Of a stretch of DNA of 64,000 bases, positions 1-10,500 are shown piece by piece; within the stretch, counting starts at the first letter, position 1; each line of letters opens with the position of its first letter. Made by a program: the position numbers and the translations under genes. The notes beneath the pieces were generated by a model. It searched no databases. It was not told where the DNA came from and was given only the letters and a program-made list of their open reading frames with translations. This stretch comes from Nematostella vectensis (lineage: Eukaryota; Cnidaria; Anthozoa; Actiniaria; Edwardsiidae): contig NC_064040.1 of assembly GCF_932526225.1 (NCBI RefSeq), forward strand, positions 5,925,181 to 5,989,180. Direction: 5' to 3'.

Positions 1-278
1 GTCGTGAAATATGTAATGAATGGTAGAAAATAATAGGAGAGGGACTACAAGTTACTAATAATAATAATAATAATTTATTACTTTATATTGCACTTTTTTC
101 ATATAATTATCAAAAGTGCATTACAATATAACTAAATGTTGAACTAATATATACAATAAAATTTACAATTATAATCGAAAATAATATGAAATAATAGATT
201 CATAGGAAAAATATTGAATAAAAAAATAAAATAAAATAATAAAAATAAAAATATCTTTATATTGATGATTATGTGATA

Positions 279-791
279 TCAAGTGTTAAAAGCTAATTTA
301 AAAAGATGAGTCTTAAGTTGCGCTTTAAAATAAAAGATACTGCAATTGATGGTGCGAAGATTTGCAGGGAGAGCGTTCCATAATGTAGGTGCAGCAACAC
401 TAAACGATCTGTCACCGAAAGACTTCATCATTTTTCCTGGGGGATGCATTAAAGAAAGGCCCTCGTTTGAGCGCAGTGAATAGCGCGCGTTATTCTTAAT
501 TCTAATGAGATCAGTTATGTAACGAGGAGCTAGCCCCTGAAGAGCTTTGAAAGTGATTAGCAAGATTTTAAATTTAACCCGATACCTTACAGGCAACCAA
601 TGAAGATTTCTTAGCACAGGCGTAATATGATCGTACTTTTTGCATGACGTGAGCAGCCTAGCTGCAGCATTCTGCACCCTTTGCAATTTACCCATTTCTC
701 GTTCTGGTAGTCCATAAAGGAGTCCATTACAAAAATCTATTCTACTGGTAACAAAGGCATGTAACACCATTTCTAGTTTATCCCTAGGCAA
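279..791 (-). pseudogene. LINE post-RT C-terminal region
   Basis: This is the continuation of the LINE polyprotein after a frameshift. It has the conserved post-RT block of CR1/L2-like elements (FVTSRIDFCNGLLYGLP, NAAARLL, HWLPVRYRV, FKALQGLAPRYI). The stop lies at about 279 and is followed by an AT-rich 3' tail. Confidence 0.85.
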
Positions 792-799
792 AAATTGGC

Positions 800-2137
800 T
801 TATTCTCTTAATATTGTGCAGCCAGAAAACGCTGAACTACAAGACTTAGAAATATGGGTCGACATAGAAAAATGTGAGTCGAACCAGGCAACAAGATTGC
901 GCACTTCTGAAACGGGCATAATATCTATATTGCCAACACGAACTGAACAATTATCTACTTTCAACAGCTGTTGTTTCGATCCGATAACAAGAAATTCAGT
1001 TTTATCGTCATTGATTTTTAACTTGTCCTGGTACATCCAAGTACGTAAGTTATTGATGCATCGTTCCATAGCATCCAAAGAATCCGCTAGGTCCGTCTCA
1101 CTATTGGGATCAAAAGATAGATAAAGTTGTGTGTCGTCAGCGAAACAATGTGCATCCGGCAGATGGGCTTGTACTATCTCAAAGAGCTTGGAGGTGTAAA
1201 GTACAAACAGAAGCGGGCCAAGACAGCTGCCTTGTGGGACACCAAAACGCAGATCAAAGCTGTCCGACGTCACACCCTCAAACAACACACGCTGGCTGCG
1301 CCCTGATAAATATGACGTAAACCACTCCAAAGCCTTCCCAGCGATGCCGAAGCTAGCAGTTAGACGTTGGAGCAAAATTGAGTGATCAACTGTATCAAAT
1401 GCAGCACTTAAATCTAAGAGTACAAGTAATGTAACGCGCTGCGAGTTAATATTCAATAATATATCATTAGCAACTTTGACCAACGCCGTTTCCGTACTGT
1501 GATGCTTGCGGTATGCAGACTGTAATAGCGGATAAAGCGCTGACTGAATAAGGTGATTATCCGTCTGATTGAAAACTGCACGCTCAATGAGCTTGGAAAC
1601 ATAAGCTAAATTGCTCACAGGACGCAAGTTCTTGAAGATAGATTCCAATCCCTGTTTCTTTAACAGTGGTACGACAATAGCCTCCTTCCAGCAGTCAGGA
1701 AAAATTCCTGATTCTAACGAGTTATTGATTAGCTTGGTGATCACGGAAACGAGTGGCTCACTACAGGATTTCAACAAGTGCGTAGGTATGGGACCGAGGC
1801 TACAAGAAGTACATTTCGAATTCTTAATGAGCATGCGTACATCTTCCTCAGTCAACAACTTGAAAGCTTCCATTCGAGGGACTAGAGAGACCGTTTCTAC
1901 AGTACAGTCATTCACCAGATCACCGCTCTGTACATTCTCCGAGGCACTACAACCCTTGTCAAGCTCATCACGCAGTCGGTTGATTTTTTCCACAAAATAC
2001 TTTCCTATGTCGTTTGCCAATGCTGATTTATCCGCATAGTCCGAGAAGCATAGTGAGTTCTTTTCCACTAAAAGATCTTTCACAGCACGAAATAATTTGC
2101 CTTGATTATCAGAATTCTGACTGACAAAGTCAGTCAA
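800..2137 (-). pseudogene. LINE reverse transcriptase region
   Basis: This stretch of about 445 codons is in a different frame from the endonuclease. It carries RT landmarks in order: SCSLGPIPTHLLK, NLRPVSNL, QSAYRKHHSTETAL, LLDLSAAFDTVDH, FGVPQGSCLGPLLF, and the active site FADDTQLYL. The listed start is TTG, not a real initiator, because the protein would normally continue from the endonuclease. The frame is lost near 815-830, and the CR1/L2-type C-terminus continues in another frame at 791-279. Confidence 0.88.
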
Positions 2138-3623
2138 AAAAAGCAGATTTGGCTTCTTTCAGCAAATACGTCACATGATTTTTGTGTCGTTTGAATGAGG
2201 CGAGATCATCAGCAGACCTAGTAGTTCTCCATTTTCTTTCTGCGCGCCTGCGCACTCTCTTAGCCTCACGGATTTCCTCAGAATACCAGGGCACTTGGAG
2301 TCTGACTGTAACTGTTTTCGTCTTGAGTGGCGCATGGCGATCGAGTAATCCAGCAAGTGTTTTGTTATAACAGTCGACCAATTGCACAGTCTCCGAAGGT
2401 GGGTCCTGACACAGTTCCGAGGCAGACAAATCACTCATGAATGCTGTTGTGTCAATAGCCTTCACTTTCCTAAAGGATACCTTTTTCCTAGAGAACTCCG
2501 GCATTGAAACATTTATGGCGAAAAATGCTATACAATGGTCTGAGAAATAAGAGCCAGGTCGGACATCGTGTATGAGACTAGAATCTAGAGTCCTTGAGAT
2601 AAGCAAATCCAAGGTGTTCCCAGAGATATGAGTAGGGAAGTTAATGTGCTGCTGTAGACCCATTGATGACAGTAGATCTAAGAAGCGAGCTGCATCGTTA
2701 TCAGAATCGATATTAACATGGATATTGAAATCACCAGTCAACACCAGAGGCTCAGTTGTCATGACAACAGACTCCAGGAACTCGGCGAATTCCGAGATAA
2801 ACATGCTCACAGTGAGCGGATGACTTGACGAGTATGGTGGCCTATAGATGGCAAGTAAACGCAGACGAGTAGAGCCAGACACAATTGTCCACTCCGAATA
2901 CTCAAAAGAATCATAAATACCCGCTCTTGCTTTTTTAACTACAAGTGAGTCCCGTGCCAATATACCAGTACCACCCCCATTTCTGTCTGAGCGAGGGTGA
3001 TCGAGTAGCCTGTATCCCGGCGGTGTGGCAGCAATCCTAGCCGCAGAATCTCCAGGTTTTAACCAGGTTTCGGTAATAACCGCAATGTCGACATTAGAAT
3101 CGCAAATATGGTCAACAAAGTCAGGCGCTTTGTTCCTAATTGACCGGGCATTGAGAACACAACACCTCATAAACTGAGGTCTATTGTTGTGAACAATTGC
3201 CGGCTCTGTCAATGGAACTCGTACCAGATTTGAATAATGGCGCGGAAGATTTTTTGGTTTCGCCTTGGTATGATTTAAATTGTTCTTATGTTGAGGGCCA
3301 GGATTCATAGACACATCAGAGTAGATTGTAATGTCGATTGGTGGATCATGTCCGGCTACAATTAACACAGTTTGTCCTCGCTTTGACCATCTTGAAAGAC
3401 TCAGACGTGTTTTCCGAAAACCAAACTTCGACAAAGAGACCTTAACGAGCTGGCCAAGATCGATAACTGCTACTACTCTAAAACACGATGAAGGCAGAAG
3501 CTGATTTTTCATATACGGCTCGGCGATGATCTTAGAGAGCTTTGGGTCCGGGTTAAAAAACACAAGATGACAAAATAGCACAGAAAATATCATAAACACC
3601 GGAGACCCACTCTTAGCCGCCAT
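2130..3623 (-). pseudogene. LINE endonuclease region (N-terminal part of the LINE polyprotein)
   Basis: This 497-codon open stretch contains an N-terminal segment ending in the motif DVSMNPGP, which recurs in this class of element, and then an exonuclease-endonuclease-phosphatase domain. Visible catalytic motifs in order are CCVLNARSIRNK, ITETWLK, TGDFNIHV, NTLDLLIS and YFSDHC. In a working element it nicks target DNA to prime reverse transcription. The frame ends early at a T-homopolymer (minus strand); the following frame continues directly into the RT linker. This is therefore a frameshift of an originally continuous ORF, or an assembly error. Confidence 0.85.
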
Positions 3624-3948
3624 CTTCCTTATCAGTATGCGAGAAGTTACAAACTAAATGGTGACATTTTGCGACTAAACTTCTTAAAGGATATAATTTA
3701 GCTGCAAATCAACCACCAATAAGTGGCTTCCGTTTTATTCTCACTCATAATAATGATTGATTCTACTGTCCTTATCGCATTCGAATTACGTAATAAGTTA
3801 TGCGCAGAGTTTAGCACAAAACTCCCTGAAGTAAACATTGTTCTAACGGACTCTACAGCACCGCGAGTTTCTAGCTTAAAATGTTATGAAGAATACCAAA
3901 TCTTTAGAGCATAAAAAGATCTCAAGCGCTATCATGGTTCCAACTTAC

Positions 3949-4167
3949 GTGATTTCAGAAAGTACAAGGAACCAGCGGTAAGACCGCCTACAATGCCATA
4001 CATGAAGCTTTCCCTGGCGCATGGCGTCCGCTGAATAAACTTGAGAGCATTCCAGCTGTACTATAAAGGGTAATGATACAATAGTGTTATCTAAAATCCC
4101 AATAAAATAAGGAAAGGAATCGTGTTAATTGTAAAATCCATGCTACCTTTTTCTCCTCGTCCGCCAT
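3949..4167 (-). CDS. COX20: COX20, first two coding exons (cytochrome c oxidase assembly factor)
   Basis: Exon 1 is 4167-4147 (MADEEKK, donor GTAGCA). Exon 2 is 4060-3949, with acceptor TTTATAG and donor GTAAGT. Exon 2 encodes a segment containing TPCARESFMYG followed by a Gly-rich hydrophobic stretch and FLKSR. This aligns with the TPCAR...YG...TSR segment of animal COX20 (FAM36A), an inner-membrane chaperone for newly made COX2. The next exon is not visible; a LINE occupies the intron, so the remaining exons probably lie before the window. The start ATG sits in GCCATCTTGG on the + strand, a typical GCC-rich initiation context. The call rests on one exon of similarity. Confidence 0.75.
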
Positions 4168-4527
4168 CTTGGAAACAAACCGCTGGGTATCAGAGGGCTC
4201 ACTTGCCTGTTTTTATTCTGTAAGAAATAAATTCAGAAAGTTTAATTGCCTAATGACACTAAAAACGACAAGGGAATGGAAAGTTTTATATGTACTTGTT
4301 CATTTTTTAAACCATTTTTTCCTGTTTTGTCTTTTTCTTATTCCATGATATTATGTTGACACTATGGGTTTCCTGTGGTGTGTATACGAGCAATTGGTCA
4401 GCGGATTCTCCCGCCCGCGAGATTTCAAACGTTGCATTCCAAACCGAGACTTGGTGTTTGTGTTTCTTGTCGGGGCTGTGGAATTTATTGCCCTTTTTTC
4501 CATAAAATACCCGGGATTACCTCGAAA
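4168..4527. promoter_or_regulatory. Shared head-to-head promoter region, COX20 / BUB1
   Basis: Only 360 bp separate the COX20 start (minus) from the BUB1 start (plus). Both 5' UTRs and any core promoter must lie here. No clear TATA box was seen, consistent with two housekeeping genes sharing a bidirectional promoter. This is inference from spacing only. Confidence 0.5.
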
Positions 4528-7500
4528 ATGAGCGCAGAAACAAACCTAAGCAATAGTACTGAGTGGGAGCTGAGCAAAGAGAACGTACAACCGTTGAAAA
4601 GCGGCCGTAAAGTGGCAAATTTAACGGCTGCTTTAGCACCGAGTTCTTGCGACTATCAGTCGAAAATTTCACGTGAAAAACAGTAGGTGTCGTGAAGTTA
4701 TATGTTCTTATCTAATGCTCAACTTGTTTTGACACTGATGTGATGTATTACAGGTTATTTGAAACAGAGATCAGGACTTATGAAGGCGACGATCCACTTC
4801 AAGTTTGGTATAGGTAAGAGCAAGATCGTTTTCCTGAGACTCAAAACGCTTATGTGGGCTTTATGTGGGGTATAACAACAGTTTAACAACGCAATCAAAT
4901 TGGTGTAAAGAGTGGATTTTTACAGTTAGTTATGTATGCTATATTTGCCTGTTGATCTTACTTCTTAACCGAACCCTGTTTTCCCAGTTATATCGTGTGG
5001 ATTTGTGAGAATTTTCCGACGGGGTGTCGTGACCAAAGTACTCTGTTGGAAAGATGTATATCGCTTTTTAAAGACGTGGACAAATACAAGCACGACGAGC
5101 GCTATTTAAAGATTTGGATCCAATATGTAAGTTTCTTTAAAGAATACTGTATGTGACCAGGGAATCTGTCTTACTAAATAAAAAAAGCTGAAGTTTTAAG
5201 TAAAGATAAGTACTTCAGACCATCTAATTATGATTCATTTTCACGCATGAATGTTTTTATACTGCATTTTCACAATGAATGGTTATACGTAACTTAACAA
5301 AAGAAAGGCGCAGTTTTAGCATACTAGACTCCTAGTTCCTGGTTGCAGATAAATACTTATCTCCAGTTTGTAATCATTAGTCACCAGCAGTGTGTCTGGA
5401 GTGTGCAGGGAACAAAGAAATTAATATTTATGTCAAACATTGAATATTATTTTTCTGCAACAAGAGAGCAGGTCTTTGCCGCACTGTGTCTTACACCCTA
5501 AACCAACATAGTTGATTTATGTTGATTTATTTTTCGACAATGCAAATTTGTTTTCCAAAGGCAGACCTCTGCACAGACCCTATAGATGTGTATGACTATA
5601 TGCACAGTCAAAGCATGTTCAGTAAGCTGGCCAAACTATATGAGTCATGGGCCTACAATCTAGAGAGACAGGGCAACTACAAGAAAGCAGATGAAGTGTA
5701 CACCCTAGGCATCAACAGAGAGGCCCAGCCCATGGAAGTGCTGACGAGACAACACAAGTAAGAGCTAAATATATAGATTAAGGCACTGCCGATGAATTTG
5801 CTTGAAGACAACATTACTAAGAGCTAATATATAGAATGAGGCACTGCCAATGAATTTGCTTGAGGGACAACATAATATATAGATTTAGGCCTTGCCGATG
5901 AATTTGCTTGAGGGACAACATAATATATAGATTTAGGCCTTGCCAATGAATTTGCTTATGAAAGACAACATTTGTAAGAGCTAATATATAGATTTAGGCA
6001 CTGCTGATGAATTTGCTAAGAGGGACAACATAATATATAGATTTAGGCCTTGCCGATGAATTTGTTTGAGGGACAACATAATATATAGATTAAGGCCTTG
6101 CCAATGAATTTGCTTGAAAGACAACATTAGTAAGAGCTAATATATAGATTAACTATGTATTTGCTTGAAAGATAATATTAGTAAGAGCTACTATATTGAT
6201 TAAGGCATTGCCAATTAATTTGCTGGAAAGAAAACATAAGTAGAAGTTAATATATGGATTTTAATATATCTGATAAAATATTATGCTGTATTTCACTCAA
6301 ACCTTGATTATCTGAATTGATTCTTTGACACTTCATGTCGTCTGGGATAGTTCACTTCAGCTTGAGAGTGCACATTCATAAAGGCATTGTTTCTAATACC
6401 CACAGAGCATTTGAGAGACGGCTTTCAGAGTTCATCAGTACTAATGATTCACCAGATGACATAAACCAGGAAAATGATCCTCAGAGGGTCGCACTAGGTG
6501 GACTAAAAAAGCATGGCAAGAAGGGTACTGTGGGAGCTCAGAGGACAGGACATGGAGTTACTAGTGAGTAGAAAAAAACACTTCTTTTAAATCCCTAGAT
6601 ACCTTCAAATCTAGAATCCTAGGTCAAAATGATTGAATTCTGTTATCCCTCCACAATAAAGTTATTGGTGTCCTTTCATGTAATTTGAACAGCATATTTT
6701 GTAGCATACTATCCTTAATGTATGGGACACATTACACTTGATATTGAGGGAATTAAATTACTTTCAGCTTCCAAAAAGGGTGGAATTGGAGTAGCAAAGC
6801 CAGTAGGAAACTCCAAGGGTTTGGGTTTTGCCATATTCCAAGACGATGCACCAACCCAAGCCAGCAGTATTCCAACAGCGGCGGGAGAGTGGGCAGTACC
6901 ACCCACTCAGCCAACAAAAATCAAGGAGAATACCCAAGAAGCTGGAAAATGGAGTGAAGCGAAGGTGAGAAAGGGTAACACTTTAAATTAATGACCTTAA
7001 TACACATGTTTTCCCTTGCCTGGATGTCTGTGTTCCACACATGGATAATGTTAGATGTTATGTGATTAAAGAGTTTGAAATTGTGTTTATTTCAGATCAA
7101 GCAAAGATATCAGCCTTCAATTCCCTTTGACAGTACCGCTTCTAAGCAGAACTTCACAGTTCATATTGATGATGAGGCAATTAATAAACTGCCCTGCACA
7201 CCCCAGCATGGCCAGATGGTCAACGACAAAGTGCTGAGTACCCGCAAACCTGACAAACTGCAGGCTAATGATTTATTCAAAGGCATAACAATGGTATTCA
7301 ACATACAATGCATTAGGGATGTTTTTCTTATTGCCTCTTGTTGGGTCTTTAAGGCTGATTTAGACAGCACAATTTAATCGTATGCGACTTGCCCGCAACA
7401 CCTCACAACTCAAGTCGTAGAGTGTAAATCAGCCTACGACTCTACTACGATGCTCGACAACGAAAGTTGTAGCGTGTAATTCAGGGCTAAGACATGTTGT

Positions 7501-10500
7501 AGGCAGGTCGCATACGACTAAATCGTCCTGTTAGCTCTCTGATACTGTTTTTCTACTAACTGATGGGAATTACAATATAAAAAAATCAAAATTCAACCCA
7601 TCTCATCCCTTTATCCATTTTGCCAATTTCAGGCAGACAATGGCGAGGACCCAAGGTTTAAACCGATGTACTGCAAGGATAAGATATATGCTGGGGCAAC
7701 AGAGTTCTCGTTTGAGGAGTTAAGATCAGCAAGGCTGCTCACAAAGCTTGCCAACAAGGCATGGTCAACAGAGTACAGCAACATAGAGCAGCCAGACCCC
7801 TACCTTAACAAGTGCGTGATGTACCCCAAAGCTGAGGTTTATCCTATCCATGCAGAGGAATGCCAACTGGAGGAAGTGCTCTCAAGGAGATACATAGCAC
7901 GAGTCCAAAGACGGCAAGAGGCCGCCAGGACAGCTGCCATGGCCACAGCCCAGGTGCAGTTAACTTGTCATGGATATTTAGTGGTATTTGTGATTGCTTA
8001 TCAACCCTAATTCATTCTTGGTCAGGTGTCCACGTCTGATGTTGTCATGGAGACAGAGGCGGAGGATGAGCCGATGGATTTTGGGAGTTGTCACAGGTTG
8101 CCTTTAGAACGTTCTAGAATGGCAACTGCACTCAGTAAACCAGTTGTTGATGGGTATGTGCTCCAAACTAGAAGTATAACATGAGGAGTATTTTCTTTTT
8201 GCATGTTAAGTTAATGTTAGCAGCATAAAACAACTTAATCTGTAGTAATCAATCATTCATCACGCAATGCTTTTTTATTCAAATCTTATGGTTCCTGTTT
8301 TTAGGATGGATCGATCTGCTCGCAGAGGTCTTCAGTTTTGTGATACTGGTTAGTGGGTACCTCCAACTTTATTCAATACAGTGTAACATGCCTTACTTTC
8401 TCGTGCTTTCTTTTCTTTTTTAGAATCACAAGGCAGCAAAATGAAGAACATGATTTATCATGACCCACCTCGTAGTGAGACTGTCCCTGCTTCAGCCTTC
8501 CGAACTGTCCAACACCCCTATGAAGAGACGAACATTAACCCTCCTAATTCAGCCTTCCGACCTATCCAGCAAGCTACCATGCGACAAGCACTGGGTGAAA
8601 GATGGGTCCCCCATGAAGATATTTCTCATCCAGGTATCTCAAGACAAGCTCTTGTAGACCAAGAGATGGCTCCACAAAATGCCTTACAAGATCAAAGAGT
8701 TAACTTGCAAAATAGACGAGCACTGGGAGAAAGGATGGTGGATGAGGTGCCAGCTCCTTGTGTGCCCTCTAGGCCTGTTGCCCGAGCACTTGGGCCAAGA
8801 CCTGACTTACTGCAAACTGGTCAAGGTGCTCCAGGTATATCAGGGCATATGAAAACCACACCCAGAGGAAAGCACCTGTCAGACACGCCCGAAGCAAACA
8901 AGTCAGGTGACACGTCCTATCTGACCTTCCCCTCCCCTACTGTTAATACTAAGGCTGCCATTGACGAGGTAATGGCAATGTTTAACAACCCACTAATGTT
9001 GGAAGCTGATGAAGCCATGCCTTGGTCCAGTGCCGTGCCAGAACCTGCAGGGCGGGGAGACTTTGAAGCAGCATTCAGTAACGAGGGGTCTAGTATTGTG
9101 CCAATTGCCGGATCCTTATTCAAGGGTAAGAGTGTCTAGAAATCATTTTGTGGTCACAGGATCACTACACAAATTTTTCCTGTCAAAAGATCTCATATCA
9201 TGTGTACCTGCTAGATGTCAGTGTGTGCTAGGGGAGAGCCATAAAGACTATTGGGTGTTTAAATCTAACATTTTGTCAGCAAAGGGTGCTTATCCTGGCA
9301 CACTTGTTATCACAGTCTTGCTATCTAACAAGATTGATCATTTTGTAGGCCCTACTTTTGCTATTTACGATGAGTCAAAACAGGAGGTAGCAGCCGTTCC
9401 TAAAGACAAAGATGTTGAAGATCAGGAAAACAGGTAAGGTATATTTTTATAACATTACAACTATGGCCTGGCCTGCAAACAGATGAACAAAAAGACACTT
9501 GCCACAAACATAATTGACAAAGTAAGACAATGAAAGGCTTAAAGCTGGTTGACATTGTTAAATGGTCTTGTAATTGCTTACTTAGGCCACCTCGGGATTA
9601 CACTCAAGAGCCTCAAACCCGCCCACTGGCAGGCATTCTACAGCCGTCAATTGGAATCCCAGTGTGTCCCCTAACTGAGCAAGACGAGGAGGAGGAAGAA
9701 CCTGTAGAATACCAGGAAACTGAAGGGGCCAGAGATGCCCACGCAACCGACATCACCACCTATACCACCTTCTCAGCTGCAGCACACGTTGCCTCCACTC
9801 CATTCCACGGTGGCATTGATCCTCCTTCGTTCTCTGTCAGCTCCATCCAACCGCCAGCTATGGCCGAGCACGAAGATGAACCCTCTGCTGCTGTTAATGG
9901 CCAGGAATTTGCATGTACCCCAGGACAGATACTGAGCCCGATTTTTGAGCGCAGTGAGGAAGATTACAGGTTGGTCTCAATGTCAGGTATATCTTGCAAC
10001 ATCAGGCACATCATATTGCAGGGCCGTAGCAGGGGGTGGGGCACTGGGGGCACGTGCCCCCCCAATATTTAAAATATATATATAAGTAAATAACCAGTAG
10101 GGGCGTGGTTGTGCCCCTCCCCCATTGTTTTCTTAATGTATTCGGCCCCCCTATATTTGCACCAGTTGCCTTGCCTTGGCTAAAATGTTGTGTTTTTCTG
10201 TAGGTCTTCTTCAAGCTCTGCCTCATCCACCGGATCCTCGGCGGCATCAAGTCATCACATGATGTCCAGGAATGAAAGTGTTGCACCACAGGGTCAGGGT
10301 CATCTCTCCTCCATAGCTGAGCAACACAACCATGTCTCTGAACGTTCTGTTTCCACGAATGAACCTCTGGTCCCCATGAATGACCCCATGATTTCTAGGA
10401 ATGAGTCCATCGGGAATGAATCTAAAGTTTCCCATGATAAATTCATGGTCTCAAGAAGTGAACCTGAAGTTTCCAAAAGTAACTCTTTAGTTTCCAGGAA

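Larger units (their letters stand above)
50..3640 (-). mobile_element. CR1/L2-type non-LTR retrotransposon (LINE), frameshifted
   Basis: This is one near-complete LINE copy read on the minus strand. An apurinic endonuclease region (about 3623-2130) is followed by a reverse transcriptase (about 2137-800) and the C-terminal region after the RT (791-279). The 3' end is an AT-rich UTR that finishes in an ATT/AAT microsatellite at about 55-75, as is common for CR1/L2-like tails. The endonuclease shows TGDFN and FSDHC; the RT shows the FADD active-site box. Two single-base frameshifts break the ORF: one in a run of seven A (+ strand) near 2136, one near 815-830. The 5' boundary was not fixed by a target duplication. 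The element lies inside an intron of COX20, in the same orientation. Confidence 0.9.
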
